A stretch of 64,000 nt of DNA from CAZAQV01 sp964487255 (GTDB taxonomy: Bacteria; Myxococcota_A; Polyangia; Polyangiales; CAZAQV01), in contig CAZAQV010000005.1 of assembly GCA_964487255.1 (NCBI GenBank), forward strand, positions 124,001 to 188,000, given 5' to 3'. This document shows, piece after piece, positions 1-9,299 of this stretch. Below the pieces are notes generated by a model. The model saw only the letters and a program-made list of their open reading frames with translations, ran no database searches and had not been told where the DNA came from. The position numbers and the translations under genes were made by a program. Numbering within the stretch: the stretch's first letter is position 1; every line of letters begins with the position of its first letter.

Positions 1-1517
1 CAGTACGAGCTGGTCATCGGGACCGCGTTGTTCTCTAACTTTTCGATATCGACCTGGGCGCCTTGGATCTCGATGTCCTCGCCGTCCATGGTCAGCGCAG
101 CAAAGGTCTGGGATTTACCAGGCTCGACCTGGTCATAGACTTGCTGCATCGAGGTCTCCTTGTAGTTGTTGAAGTCGAGGCCTGCTTGCTCGGCGGCGGC
201 AAAAGCCAGGTTGCTGCCATACTGCTCAAGCTCCTCGGCTGTCATCTGGTAAGCAAAAACGGACTCTGGTTCTTCCGATCCCGCGTGCTCAACCACCGCG
301 TCGACACGGTAGCCGTCGGTGTCGTTGCCTTTGATGAAGACGCCCAGGACATCCATTTCGCCGTTTTCGTTTTCGAAGGTCAGGGTTGCTGAGCCATCAA
401 AGTCCGCCTTCTTCGGGTCGATGCCAAGCTCGGTCAGGACGCTCTCAATGTTGGTCGTACGGTCACCGACCTGCATGCGGTAAGGCCAGCTCTCATCGTT
501 TGCGACGGGCGTCCCCTCGGTTTCTACTTCGGAGCGTTCCACGTCGGTGATTTTCGCGGCATGCTTTGCAGTGTCAGGACGGTTGAAGCGAGCGATGCGC
601 TTGATATAGCGCCAGGTGTCCTCCGCCGCGTCGACGGCACCGTTCCAGAACATGGAGGCCACGGGGTAGCTCCAAAGCCCGCGGTAATCGCTGAACTCGT
701 CGCCAAACAAGCGGTCGACTTGGGTCTTGTCGTAGACGAACGTGCTCGCGGTCTTAAGGGCGTTGAGCGCGGTTTCGCCCACGGCCATGGCGCCAGAGAC
801 CGCGCCCGTGATGACGGTCGAGAAGGCATTCCAAGCTCCACCGACGATGCCCGTCAGCGTGTTGCCGATAAAGTGGTCTCCGGTTACCCAGCGGAACGCA
901 TCACCAACAAATGAGTCACTGACCCAGCGTGCAGCATCACCGATAAACGAGTCTTTGACCCAGTTGGTCACCGCGTGAAACGACCCAGGGTGGATGTCGT
1001 GCCAGGCGTCGAATCCGAGCACCGCCGTTGCTCCGACCAGGCCAAATGCCGCGTAGGGAGCGACCGCTGTGCCGATGCCGGTGAAGGCACTGCGCAGAAG
1101 CCCCTTGGCGATCATTGCGCCTGTGACGCCAAGCGCGACTTTTCCGACGCCGCGCCAGAGCTTCGAACCGTGGTGTTGCTGTGCGCCGTATGAAGCGGTG
1201 CCAACGTTGCTGTCGGCCGTGGAAGGCTCGGGCGCCTCAGAGGGGCCGATCTGCGCGCCTCCGTTGGCTGCAGCACCGGCCTCCGTTTCGAGAAACGCCT
1301 CTTGGGCGGCATTGGCATTTGCGCCGACGTCAGGAAGTGCGGAGCTCGCGCTGGCTGCTTTGTCCGCAATGGTGAGGCTGCTCGCGTTGCCGAACGCGGT
1401 CAGTGACGAGATGCCGGCCAGACCGACCATGACGGCCAATGCCAAATAGCCGACCGAGCTGTTTCCAGCCTGGTTGCCCATGAATGAGTCGCGATAGACG
1501 GAGCGCAGTCGATGCAT
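1..1517 (-). CDS. Pseudo-Flp N-terminal helix protein, cut by left window edge
   Basis: An uninterrupted frame of 505 codons runs from ATG at 1517 to the left edge, so the C-terminus is missing. Residues about 13-50 resemble a Flp pilin: a Gly, then NSSVGY, then a long hydrophobic stretch ending in a Phe-Gly pair 25 residues after that Gly. The usual Glu at +5 is Gly. An Ala/Ser-rich linker follows, then a Gly/Ala-rich hydrophobic region (about 118-165), and residues about 184-217 hold three imperfect copies of a WVxDSFxGDA-type repeat. The distal part is acidic and soluble-looking. I do not recognise the body. It is divergent from the PDZ lipoprotein gene at 1752. Four other genes to the right (7447, 9300, 10542, 13874) share the N-terminal pattern. 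Confidence 0.75.
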   Translation of the reverse strand, partial: MHRLRSVYRDSFMGNQAGNSSVGYLALAVMVGLAGISSLTAFGNASSLTIADKAASASSALPDVGANANAAQEAFLETEAGAAANGGAQIGPSEAPEPSTADSNVGTASYGAQQHHGSKLWRGVGKVALGVTGAMIAKGLLRSAFTGIGTAVAPYAAFGLVGATAVLGFDAWHDIHPGSFHAVTNWVKDSFIGDAARWVSDSFVGDAFRWVTGDHFIGNTLTGIVGGAWNAFSTVITGAVSGAMAVGETALNALKTASTFVYDKTQVDRLFGDEFSDYRGLWSYPVASMFWNGAVDAAEDTWRYIKRIARFNRPDTAKHAAKITDVERSEVETEGTPVANDESWPYRMQVGDRTTNIESVLTELGIDPKKADFDGSATLTFENENGEMDVLGVFIKGNDTDGYRVDAVVEHAGSEEPESVFAYQMTAEELEQYGSNLAFAAAEQAGLDFNNYKETSMQQVYDQVEPGKSQTFAALTMDGEDIEIQGAQVDIEKLENNAVPMTSSY

Positions 1518-1751
1518 GCCGTCCTCTTACGCATGATCTGGGCCAGACTCATTCGTAAGCAATATCAGTGACAAAGAGAGGCTTGACCCCGACTGGCAAG
1601 AACAGTCGATGGCTACTCGGGATTCTTGGTCCCAGGTACGAAACGTGCACGAAGGCTTCGATCGCGTCCCGCGGGCACGCCGCTCGTTACAACTGCCGCG
1701 CCGCGGGCGCGCCTTTTCATGCGGATCGGAGGGGCCTACCATGGTGGCTGG

Positions 1752-3050
1752 ATGGGGGACCGGTTTTCGATTGGGCTGATGTCAGGGGCGAGTGCGCTCT
1801 TGCTCGCCTGTGGTGGCGCGCTTCCCCCAACCCAAACTCCTTCGTCAGATTCGACACCCGAGCACTCGCCGGAGGCGTCGAGGCATGATGCCGCTGGCGT
1901 GGCTGATGATTCAACGTGTCCGCCCCTTCGAGCCCAGCCCGAGCGGCCCAACCACCAGTCCAAGAAGCTCTACTTTGATGTGCCGGAGTCGACGATGCTG
2001 GGCCCGATGCTGCTGCGCGCGGATAGCAAGGAGCCTCTGCGCGGGCCGAGCTTATTCGAGATCGAGTTGATCTCTCCGACGGGGCAAGTGCGCACCCACA
2101 AGTTCTCCCATCAAAATGAAGTCGAGGTCTGCCCCAAGTGTCTGCCCTCCGGTAAGGACGACAGCGCTTGTCGCAATGTGCGCTGCTATTGGGACTCGGT
2201 CGGCGCGGCGCGCGTGCAGCTTCCGCACGAGTTTATCGACGAAGCTGGTGAGTATGTGCTCACGCTACATCACCCTTCCACGGGTGAGAAGCTCACGAGG
2301 CGGATGGAGGTCGGCAAGGGCATGCAGCCCGAGTGCAGTGCGCTGCCCGAGCAGATTGGGAGCTATCAGCGCGAGAACTGCACCTCCGCGATCGTTCCCA
2401 TCGGGGCGCGTTATTGGGGTACGCGGGCTCGATATCAGCGCGGTCAGTGTCGCGCCAATGTATTCAGTCTTCGGCTCTCGCAAGCGCAGCGGGTGATCTT
2501 TGACTCGGGTTGGGGCAAAGCCAAAGCGGTGAAATACCCGGAAGGTACGGTGCGCCGCATCGAGATCGACGAGGGTGTACTCAGCGCTTGGTTGGCGAGC
2601 GAGCATGCCTTTTTCGTCGCCACCGCAAAGGGTGTGGCCGGACACGAAGAGGTCGTGCGTGAGCTTCTCAAGCAGCACCCGCCGCCGGTGAAAAAGAGGT
2701 TTGTCATCCCAGCGTGCCAGGCACATGAAGCGATTGCGATCGCCACCGAGTCGCGTAAGGAGTTGCTCAGAAAAGCGAGCGTGTTCGCTGAGTACGACGG
2801 AAACCAAGTCATCGGGGTCAAGCTCGGAACCATCACCCAAGGGCGTTGGTTCGAGCGGGCACACTTTCGCCCCTATGACGTGGTCTACAGCTTCAACGGA
2901 AAGAAGATCGACAGTCTTGAGCGCGTCGAGGCCTTTATCGCCGCGCTCAGCAAACCAGGAACGCTTCGCGTCGTGCTCATGCGTCGCGACTTCCCACCCA
3001 AGTATCCGGGCGGAGTGCGCTGCCACACCCTGACGCTGAGCGCACCCTGA
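1752..3050 (+). CDS. Lipoprotein with C-terminal PDZ-like domain
   Basis: The chosen start gives a lipoprotein signal peptide (MGDRFSIGLMSGASALLLAC, lipobox Cys at about residue 20); an earlier in-frame ATG at 1719 would bury this signal. A Thr/Ser/Pro linker leads to a Cys-rich middle domain with a CPKC pair and a later CRNVRC segment, then a domain from about residue 340 to the end with the feel of a PDZ fold (RPYDVVYSFNGKKIDSLERV followed by a strand-rich end). PDZ modules of this kind bind C-terminal peptides or sit in secretion scaffolds such as GspC; which applies here is unknown. It converges on pdhC, whose stop lies 11 bases downstream. No family name is offered for the middle domain. 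Confidence 0.75.
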   Translation: MGDRFSIGLMSGASALLLACGGALPPTQTPSSDSTPEHSPEASRHDAAGVADDSTCPPLRAQPERPNHQSKKLYFDVPESTMLGPMLLRADSKEPLRGPSLFEIELISPTGQVRTHKFSHQNEVEVCPKCLPSGKDDSACRNVRCYWDSVGAARVQLPHEFIDEAGEYVLTLHHPSTGEKLTRRMEVGKGMQPECSALPEQIGSYQRENCTSAIVPIGARYWGTRARYQRGQCRANVFSLRLSQAQRVIFDSGWGKAKAVKYPEGTVRRIEIDEGVLSAWLASEHAFFVATAKGVAGHEEVVRELLKQHPPPVKKRFVIPACQAHEAIAIATESRKELLRKASVFAEYDGNQVIGVKLGTITQGRWFERAHFRPYDVVYSFNGKKIDSLERVEAFIAALSKPGTLRVVLMRRDFPPKYPGGVRCHTLTLSAP

Positions 3051-3061
3051 GTGCGCGCGAG

Positions 3062-4453
3062 TTAGATCAACATCGAAGTGGGTGACTCGAGCATGCGGCG
3101 CAAGACCGAAAGGAACTCTGCGCCGATCGCGCCGTCGATGACGCGGTGATCGCAAGAGAGCGTCATGCGCATGCGTTTTCCGACAGCAAGCTCGCCGTTT
3201 TTGACGACGGGTTCTTCGCGCAGGGCGCCGACGGCGAGGATCGCGCCTTCGGGCGGGTTGATAACCGCCGAAAAATCCTCGATGCCGTACATGCCAAGGT
3301 TCGAAATCGAGAACGTGCCATCGCTGTACTCGTCGGGCTGAAGCTTTTTGTTGCGCGCCTTTTCTGCCAGTTGACGAACCTCTTGGCCAATCTCGCGAAT
3401 GCCCTTTTGGTCGGCACCTCGGATCACGGGCGTCATCAAACCCTCGGGCACGGCCACCGCGACGGAGATGTCGACTCGGTTGTGAACGACAATGTTCTTG
3501 TCGGTGTACGAGGCGTTGGCGCGTGGATAGCGTTTGAGCGCCATCGCAACCGCCTTGATGATCATGTCGTTGACCGAAACTCGGTCCGTACGCGAAGAAT
3601 TTCCGGTAGTATCAGAAATCCCTTCGGCACTTCGCCTGCCTTCTTGACTCTTCGCCAGACGGCTCCTCGCGGCACCGTCCTTTTCAAGTTCGGCGTTGAT
3701 GGCCTTTCGCGCCTCCATGATCGGCTCGGCATCCACGTCGATAGTCAGGTAGAAGTGCGGCACGGTCTGTTTCGACTCGGTGAGCCGGCGCGCGATCGCT
3801 TTGCGCATCTGTGAGAGCGGCTCGAGTGTGGGCTCGGCAGACTTGCCTTGCGTCACGCCAGCGCCTTTTGCTTTCGCTTTGCCTATGGGAGCAGCTTCAA
3901 GGTCGCGTTTGATGATGCGACCGCGTGGTCCCGACCCCTCGATTTGCGAGAGGTCGATGTCTTTTTCGCGCGCAATCTTTCGCACGACGGGCGAAGCGAG
4001 CACACGACCGTCCGCGGTGCGAGCTTGAGCGCCGCTTGACGGAGCGCCCTTATTCGCTTGGCTCTGAGGATCCGCTTCAGCTTGATCGTCTGCGTCCCGA
4101 TCAGCGGCGTCGTTCGCTTCGTCGTCAGACTTTTGTTCGGACTTCGACTCCGGCTTGGGAGCGGGTGCGCTGGCGCCACCCTTGGCCTTTTCGATCAAAT
4201 CGGAGATGTCCTCGCCTTCTTCGCCGATGATGGCCACCGGCGCGTCGGGCGCTAAGGTGTCGCCTTCGTCGGCGAGAATCTTGAGCAGGACGCCTTTGTC
4301 GAACGAGCGAAACTCCATCGTCGCTTTGTCGGTCTCGACCTCGGCGAGCAAATCGTCGATCTCGACCGAGTCGCCCTCTTGTTTGCTCCACGAGGCGAGC
4401 GTGCCTTCTTCCATCGTGGGCGAGAGCTTGGGCAGTCCAATAATCTTGGCCAT
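3062..4453 (-). CDS. pdhC: Pyruvate dehydrogenase E2, dihydrolipoamide acetyltransferase
   Basis: 463-residue E2 core of the cytoplasmic pyruvate dehydrogenase complex, moving the acetyl group from lipoyl to CoA. In order: one lipoyl domain (residues 1-80, lipoyl Lys43 in ETDKATM), an acidic Ala/Asp/Lys linker, the E1/E3-binding domain (about 148-185, RVLASPVVRKIAREK), and the catalytic domain with the DHRVIDG active-site His motif near the C-terminus. The start at 4453 (MAKIIGLPKLSP) matches the usual E2 N-terminus; the frame extends upstream without similarity. Residues about 260-288 form an extra Ser/Arg-rich stretch just before VSVNDMIIKA that ordinary E2 proteins lack; part of its DNA (3630-3650) matches the intergenic repeat region near 55,300. 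It is separated from pdhAB by an opposing gene. Confidence 0.95.
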   Translation of the reverse strand: MAKIIGLPKLSPTMEEGTLASWSKQEGDSVEIDDLLAEVETDKATMEFRSFDKGVLLKILADEGDTLAPDAPVAIIGEEGEDISDLIEKAKGGASAPAPKPESKSEQKSDDEANDAADRDADDQAEADPQSQANKGAPSSGAQARTADGRVLASPVVRKIAREKDIDLSQIEGSGPRGRIIKRDLEAAPIGKAKAKGAGVTQGKSAEPTLEPLSQMRKAIARRLTESKQTVPHFYLTIDVDAEPIMEARKAINAELEKDGAARSRLAKSQEGRRSAEGISDTTGNSSRTDRVSVNDMIIKAVAMALKRYPRANASYTDKNIVVHNRVDISVAVAVPEGLMTPVIRGADQKGIREIGQEVRQLAEKARNKKLQPDEYSDGTFSISNLGMYGIEDFSAVINPPEGAILAVGALREEPVVKNGELAVGKRMRMTLSCDHRVIDGAIGAEFLSVLRRMLESPTSMLI

Positions 4454-4632
4454 GGCGGCAGTGTTCTCGAACTCGCTGCCGCACGCAACAACTAGCGCGA
4501 TTCCACGAGATTGCCCATTCGGTGTGGGCCTACAGGCACTACGTTGGCACAGGTTGACACGCCAAGGCCTCAGCAAACTCGCAGAATTACTTGAAGTTCC
4601 CTTGGCCCGATCCTTGCGAATATCCTGCTCTC

Positions 4633-5205
4633 ATGATTGGAACGATGGGCCCAAGAGTTATGCTGATGGTTGTGGTTTTGGCGGCGAACGCGTGCGCCGC
4701 TGAATCTCAGATCGACCTCACCCGATTTGATGAAGTGGCCTCGCTAAATTGTGATGCCCTCAGCGGGTCGACGCTTGAGCATGTGGAGTTTTGGAGCTGT
4801 GGCGGCAGCCCGGTGCCGTTCTTTGAGTGTGGGGAACGGTGTGTTGGAACCCAATGCGATGGCGTCTATGACGTCTTCGAGGTGCCGCTGTGTCTTGGGG
4901 TCGATCCAACGACATACCTGGTCTTTGATGATGGCGAGATGGCTTCGACGGATCACAGGGTGTTTAGTGAGCGCATCCTTCCCCTCTCGAGCCCTGACGA
5001 GGCGGTTCTGTTGGCCGTCGCCCGAAGTCGCGGCGTCACGCACATTCGAGAAGTTGAGGGCGGATACGAAATAATCTTTACGCGCACCACCAGCGACTGC
5101 GCTCCGGTGATCGTAGAAAGAGTACTCGAGTTTCTGAGCTACGATGGCGGACACAAAGAACTCGCAACCGAGGAAGTGTCGCGACAAGACAACGTTTGCC
5201 ATTAA
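4633..5205 (+). CDS. Cys-rich lipoprotein of unknown function
   Basis: A 190-residue predicted lipoprotein. Starting at ATG 4633 gives a hydrophobic signal ending VLAANAC; starting at the earlier ATG 4591 would place an unusual polar leader in front. The mature part has several Cys pairs (CDAL, SCGG, ECGERC, CDGVYD, CAPV) suggesting disulphides, and no family I recognise. The gene sits head-on to pdhB (14 bases between the stops) and is divergent from pdhC (179 bases between starts), so it splits what is usually a contiguous pdhA-pdhB-pdhC order. Similar small Cys-containing lipoproteins are common singletons in myxobacterial genomes. Expression cannot be judged from sequence. Confidence 0.6.
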   Translation: MIGTMGPRVMLMVVVLAANACAAESQIDLTRFDEVASLNCDALSGSTLEHVEFWSCGGSPVPFFECGERCVGTQCDGVYDVFEVPLCLGVDPTTYLVFDDGEMASTDHRVFSERILPLSSPDEAVLLAVARSRGVTHIREVEGGYEIIFTRTTSDCAPVIVERVLEFLSYDGGHKELATEEVSRQDNVCH

Positions 5206-5218
5206 GGATGCGCGCTGG

Positions 5219-6292
5219 CTACTTGCGGTAGAGAACCTTGTTGACCGAGGCGATGACGCGATCGACGGTCGGTAGCACCTGTTCTTCGAGGTTGAGCGCG
5301 TAGGGCATCGGTACGTCGAGGTTGCTCACGCGCAGTACGGGCGCGTCGAGATGGTCGAACGCTTCGCGCTGAATCAGGTCCACGATCTGTGCGCCGGGGC
5401 CGCCGTAGTGCCAGTGCTCGTGCACGATCACCGCGCGGTTGGTCTTGCGCACGCTCTCTTTGATGATGTCGTGGTCGAGCGGGCGCAGCGTGCGCGGGTC
5501 GACGATCTCGACGCTCACCCCGTCGGCTTCAAGTTTCTCGGCGGCGTCCATTGCCGTGTAGTACGGGCGTCCCCAGGCGATGAGCGTCACGTCTGTGCCT
5601 TCGCGCGCGACGCGGCCCTTGCCGATCTCGATCACTTCATCGCTGTCTTCGACGGGCACTTCGCCCTTGGCGCCGTAAATAGTCTCGCCTTCGAGGAAGA
5701 TGACGGGATTGTCATCGCGAATGGCGGCTTTGAGCAACCCCTTGGCGTCGCGCGGCGTCGAGGGGGCGATCACGGTCAGGCCTGGTACGTTCGAATAGAA
5801 AGGCTCGACCGCGTGGCTGTGCTGGCTCGAAACCTGGCGCGCTGCGCCGTTGGGGCCACGAAACACGATCGGCACTTTCACTTTGCCACCACTCATCTGG
5901 TAGATCTTCGCCGCGTTCTGCACGATCTGGTCGAAAGCTACGAACGAAAAGTTCCAGGTCATGAACTCAATGATCGGACGTAGCCCGGTCATGGCCGCAC
6001 CGATGCCTACACCCGCGAAACCAGCCTCGGCGATGGGCGTGTCGATGACGCGCTTCTCGCCATACTTGTCGAGCAGTCCTTGCGTGACCTTATACGCGCC
6101 TTGGTAGTGGCCCACCTCTTCGCCCATCACGAAGATGGTTTCGTCTCGCGCCATCTCTTCATCGATCGCTTCGCGAATCGCGTCTCGGTAGCGCACCTCG
6201 CGCATACCCTCGGTCGTCGATGGTGCTGACTTTGACGATTTGCCATTGGTGGCACCGTTGCTCTTCGACTCCGCCTTTTGCGCTTCAGCCAT
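5219..6292 (-). CDS. pdhB: Pyruvate dehydrogenase E1 component, beta subunit
   Basis: 357 residues, the beta half of the heterotetrameric thiamine-diphosphate E1 that decarboxylates pyruvate. Residues about 30-357 are a full-length E1 beta: MREVRYRDAIREAIDEEMAR, GEEVGHYQGAYKVTQGL, DTPIAEAGFAG, the Glu-containing GEEV segment near ThDP, and the C-terminal transketolase domain (VDPRTLRPLDHD, VIVHEHWHYGG). The first 28 residues are a Lys/Ser/Ala-rich extension. A GAGGAG ribosome-binding sequence sits before ATG 6292, favouring it over the ATG at 6334. The start overlaps the end of pdhA by 8 bases, so translation is probably coupled. Confidence 0.96.
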   Translation of the reverse strand: MAEAQKAESKSNGATNGKSSKSAPSTTEGMREVRYRDAIREAIDEEMARDETIFVMGEEVGHYQGAYKVTQGLLDKYGEKRVIDTPIAEAGFAGVGIGAAMTGLRPIIEFMTWNFSFVAFDQIVQNAAKIYQMSGGKVKVPIVFRGPNGAARQVSSQHSHAVEPFYSNVPGLTVIAPSTPRDAKGLLKAAIRDDNPVIFLEGETIYGAKGEVPVEDSDEVIEIGKGRVAREGTDVTLIAWGRPYYTAMDAAEKLEADGVSVEIVDPRTLRPLDHDIIKESVRKTNRAVIVHEHWHYGGPGAQIVDLIQREAFDHLDAPVLRVSNLDVPMPYALNLEEQVLPTVDRVIASVNKVLYRK

Positions 6293-7277
6293 GTGCGCCC
6301 TCCTCGTCCCAGTCGCTTCCAGGCACGCGTGCACCCGCCACCACGCTCTCCAAGACCACGTCCATCTTGGCGGGCTCGCTCTCTTCGGCGAACTTCACGG
6401 CCTCTTCGATCTCAGCTTCGATCTCGTCTTCGATGTCGGCCAGGTCGTTTTCGCTGGCGCCGTTTTCGAGAAGCTTTTTGCGCGCCAATGCGACAGGGTC
6501 GCGCTTTTTGCGTTCTTCGAGCTCTTCGCGCGAGCGGTACTTGCCTGGATCGCTCATGGAATGCCCGCGAAAACGGTAAGTGAGAATTTCGATCAGTGTG
6601 GGACCTTCGCCCTTGCGTGCGCGCTCGACCGCTGCGCCAATGCCCTCCTTGACGACTTCGATGTCGTGGCCGTCAAATCGTTCTCCCTGCATGCCGTAGC
6701 CCTGGGCCTTTTTGGTGATGTCTTCGACCGGAGATGTGCGCGACATCGGCGTGCCCATCGCATACTGGTTGTTTTCGACCACGACAACGAGCGGTAGCTT
6801 CCAAAGTCCAGCCAGCGAGCAGGCTTCGTGAAACCCGCCGATGTTGGTTGCGCCTTCGCCGATGAAGCAAATCGTCACGACCTCTTCTTCGCGGTACTTC
6901 GACTTGAAGGCCGCCCCCGCGGCCAACGCAACGTGACCGCCCACGATGCCGTAGCCGCCGAGGAAGTTGTTTTCGAGATCGAAGAAGTGCATCGAGCCTC
7001 CGAGCCCATTGGCGCAGCCCGTGGCCTTGCCAAAGAGCTCCGCCATGGCCGCCTTGGTGCTCATGCCGCGCGATAGCGCGGTGCCGTGGTCGCGATAGGT
7101 TTGAAACACATAATCTTCTTTTTTAAGTACCGCCGAGGCGCCGACCGCGATCGCTTCTTGCCCGATGTACAGGTGCAGAAAGCCGCCGATCTTGCCTTGC
7201 GCATAGGCGCGGGCCGCTTCTTCTTCGAAGCGCCGAATCCGATACATTTGCTTGTAGTGCTCGAGTAATTCGCTCAT
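6285..7277 (-). CDS. pdhA: Pyruvate dehydrogenase E1 component, alpha subunit
   Basis: 330 residues, the ThDP/Mg-binding alpha half of pyruvate dehydrogenase E1. Diagnostic stretches are IGQEAIAVGA, YRDHGTALSRG, the LGGSMHFFD motif, the ThDP motif around GEGATNIGGFHEA with VVENNQYAMGTP, and the phosphorylation-loop-like GHSMSDPGKYR. The chosen start MSELLEHYKQMYRIRRFEE begins where the family does; the longer frame back to 7340 adds unrelated residues. First gene of the pdhA-pdhB pair, overlapping pdhB by 8 bases. It diverges from the gene at 7447 with about 170 bases between. With pdhB and pdhC it makes two of the three PDH enzymes; the E3 subunit is not in the window. Confidence 0.96.
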   Translation of the reverse strand: MSELLEHYKQMYRIRRFEEEAARAYAQGKIGGFLHLYIGQEAIAVGASAVLKKEDYVFQTYRDHGTALSRGMSTKAAMAELFGKATGCANGLGGSMHFFDLENNFLGGYGIVGGHVALAAGAAFKSKYREEEVVTICFIGEGATNIGGFHEACSLAGLWKLPLVVVVENNQYAMGTPMSRTSPVEDITKKAQGYGMQGERFDGHDIEVVKEGIGAAVERARKGEGPTLIEILTYRFRGHSMSDPGKYRSREELEERKKRDPVALARKKLLENGASENDLADIEDEIEAEIEEAVKFAEESEPAKMDVVLESVVAGARVPGSDWDEEGAHG

Positions 7278-7446
7278 CCGCGCTGCCTCATGGTTTGGGG
7301 TGCCTCTAGCATGGGAGGGGCAGCATAACGGAGCAGGCAAGTTGCGCCAAAGGAGATCAGAGCTGGGACCTGCGCGGCACGTGACCGATCCGATCTTGGG
7401 TCAGCGCACCCCATGCCCCAAGCAAAAACCTAATGATAATCAGCTC

Positions 7447-9171
7447 ATGGCCTCAGCACGACGCTTGCTTGTTGTAACCGACGTGTCGTTCCATCATGCG
7501 CTTGTGTTGGGGATTGTAGCTGTGGCCGGTGTGGTCGCGCTCACGCCGCTTGGGCGCTCTGCTGAACAGAGCATCGTGGGCAGAACCTCTGCGGAGCCGA
7601 CGCCAACATCGTCAGTGGTGACGCCCGGCGTGACATCATCGAGTCAGGCGATGGGCTTATCGTTGGTGCGCCGTCTGCAGATGCCACCTGTTGAGCCAGC
7701 GCTATACCTGCGTAAGGTGGCCGATGTTCCTTATGCCGGCGCTCTTGATGGGCATCTGCAGGCCAAGGTTGGTCGCCGCTTGATGAAACTCGACACCGAA
7801 CTTGAGTTCTTGGAGCAGGACTTGTGGCTGTCCTTGAAGGCGGGAAGAAGGTCGCCGCTCCACAAAGACCTTGAGGACTTTGGCGTCTTTGAGTCCGAAG
7901 CGTTCGGACAAGTCGCGGAGGCGCGTTTATTTGAAGAGATTGAGGCGAACTACGAACGCGCGCTCGTTGGGGACCGAGGCTATCAATACCTCGTCGAAGA
8001 AGCGATGCAGCAGCGAAGCCCAGAGCGTGCGACCGTTGCAGAGTTAATCGAATGGATGGACCCGAAGCGTCTACAGCACAATCGCCTTTGGCGTGAAGAT
8101 CGCGACATGCTCGCCTATGTCGAACAAATGATTGCGCAGCGACAAGGCGCGCGCGAGCGACTCGTCCAGCGGGTCAAGGACGCAGGCTGGGGACTCTGGG
8201 GTCCGCGGCCTGAACTTGCGGCCGATCTTGTGCGCAAGCTCGAAGAGAGTCCCGACCTCGTCGGGCCAGAGGGAGCAGGCGTGGCAACAACGCTGCGCAG
8301 CGTACTCGAGCGCGACGTCGATCTACGAGTCAATCACGTTGCCGAAGATGTCGCGATTTGGTTCGACACGAGTGCGAAACGATTCGTGATGGAGACACCT
8401 CCTAGCTGGCGGCGTCAAGCCGGAGGCGTACGCCGGGTTCGTGACATCGCTAAACTACTGCGAGAACTGATCGAGTACGATGGAAAGGAGCTTCGTTTAG
8501 ACCTCGATCCCACGCCGCGCACTGTGGAACAAGGCATCATTCGCGTACGCAACCAAACCACGGCGTCTGAAATCGCGGTCGCGTATCCCAGGGTCCTGGC
8601 CAACCTCGACGCGCGGCACGCAGGAGCCAATTTTGCCGACCATCTGCTCGAAGCGATGCTCGATGATGCCGCAAGACGCGCGGGCAACTCGTTTTCGTTC
8701 GCGCAAGCCGACGCAAGAGCACCCGCGTGGCAGCTTGTGAGCCAGCTTGATGAGACACTTCGCAAAGGTCGCAGGCCAAGTGCCGAGTTGCTCGCAAAGC
8801 TTGAGAGCGAGGGCACCTTCGGCAGCCTTGAGCGCGTGCGGGTTGCGATCGACCGGCTCTTTCCTCCGAACGCGATCGAACACGCGGGCCGTTCCGTCTC
8901 GTTTTCGCGACCCGTATCCGGCACCCATTGGATGAGCGAAGCCGAAGGCCTGAGCGCAGCCGAACGCGCGACGCTCGAAGAGCTCCGCCACGTGATGCAT
9001 GCGTTCGCAAACAACGAGAACGTCACGGTGCGGCTGCACTTTGACGACGTGCCAGAGTCGTGGTGGCTTGACGATGCCAAGGTGCTCAACGTGAGCGCCA
9101 AGCTGAGCGAAGCCCAGTTTCGAATGAAGGCGCCCAACATTCGCACCGCCCTACGTCAGCGAGGGATGTAG
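7447..9171 (+). CDS. Pseudo-Flp N-terminal helix protein, large helical body
   Basis: 574 residues with no recognised body. After a short basic head (MASARRLL) comes a hydrophobic helix, ALVLGIVAVAGVVALTPLG, ending in the Leu-Gly-Arg-Ser pattern shared with the genes at 1517, 9300, 10542 and 13874, then a Thr/Ser/Pro/Val linker (about residues 45-75). The body is long, charged and mostly helical, with Trp/Arg/Glu-rich segments and no obvious catalytic motif. ATG 7447 is preferred because the in-frame codon at 7300 would add a polar 49-residue leader; no strong ribosome-binding site precedes either. Same strand as the next three family members, with gaps of 128 and 195 bases. Confidence 0.75.
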   Translation: MASARRLLVVTDVSFHHALVLGIVAVAGVVALTPLGRSAEQSIVGRTSAEPTPTSSVVTPGVTSSSQAMGLSLVRRLQMPPVEPALYLRKVADVPYAGALDGHLQAKVGRRLMKLDTELEFLEQDLWLSLKAGRRSPLHKDLEDFGVFESEAFGQVAEARLFEEIEANYERALVGDRGYQYLVEEAMQQRSPERATVAELIEWMDPKRLQHNRLWREDRDMLAYVEQMIAQRQGARERLVQRVKDAGWGLWGPRPELAADLVRKLEESPDLVGPEGAGVATTLRSVLERDVDLRVNHVAEDVAIWFDTSAKRFVMETPPSWRRQAGGVRRVRDIAKLLRELIEYDGKELRLDLDPTPRTVEQGIIRVRNQTTASEIAVAYPRVLANLDARHAGANFADHLLEAMLDDAARRAGNSFSFAQADARAPAWQLVSQLDETLRKGRRPSAELLAKLESEGTFGSLERVRVAIDRLFPPNAIEHAGRSVSFSRPVSGTHWMSEAEGLSAAERATLEELRHVMHAFANNENVTVRLHFDDVPESWWLDDAKVLNVSAKLSEAQFRMKAPNIRTALRQRGM

Positions 9172-9299
9172 CGCTGCCTGCCGCGGAGCGGCTGCAAGGG
9201 TGATCAAAGCCCCACGTTCTGGCTAGGCTCCGAGCCGATCCAGATAGTGAAAACCCAACGAAAACAAGGCAGCGCTATGCATTTGTTGAGGCACGGCGC

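Noticed and set aside
2265..3155. Long antisense open frame over the PDZ lipoprotein gene
   Set aside because: High-GC antisense shadow with no family match; the plus strand has signal peptide and PDZ fold.
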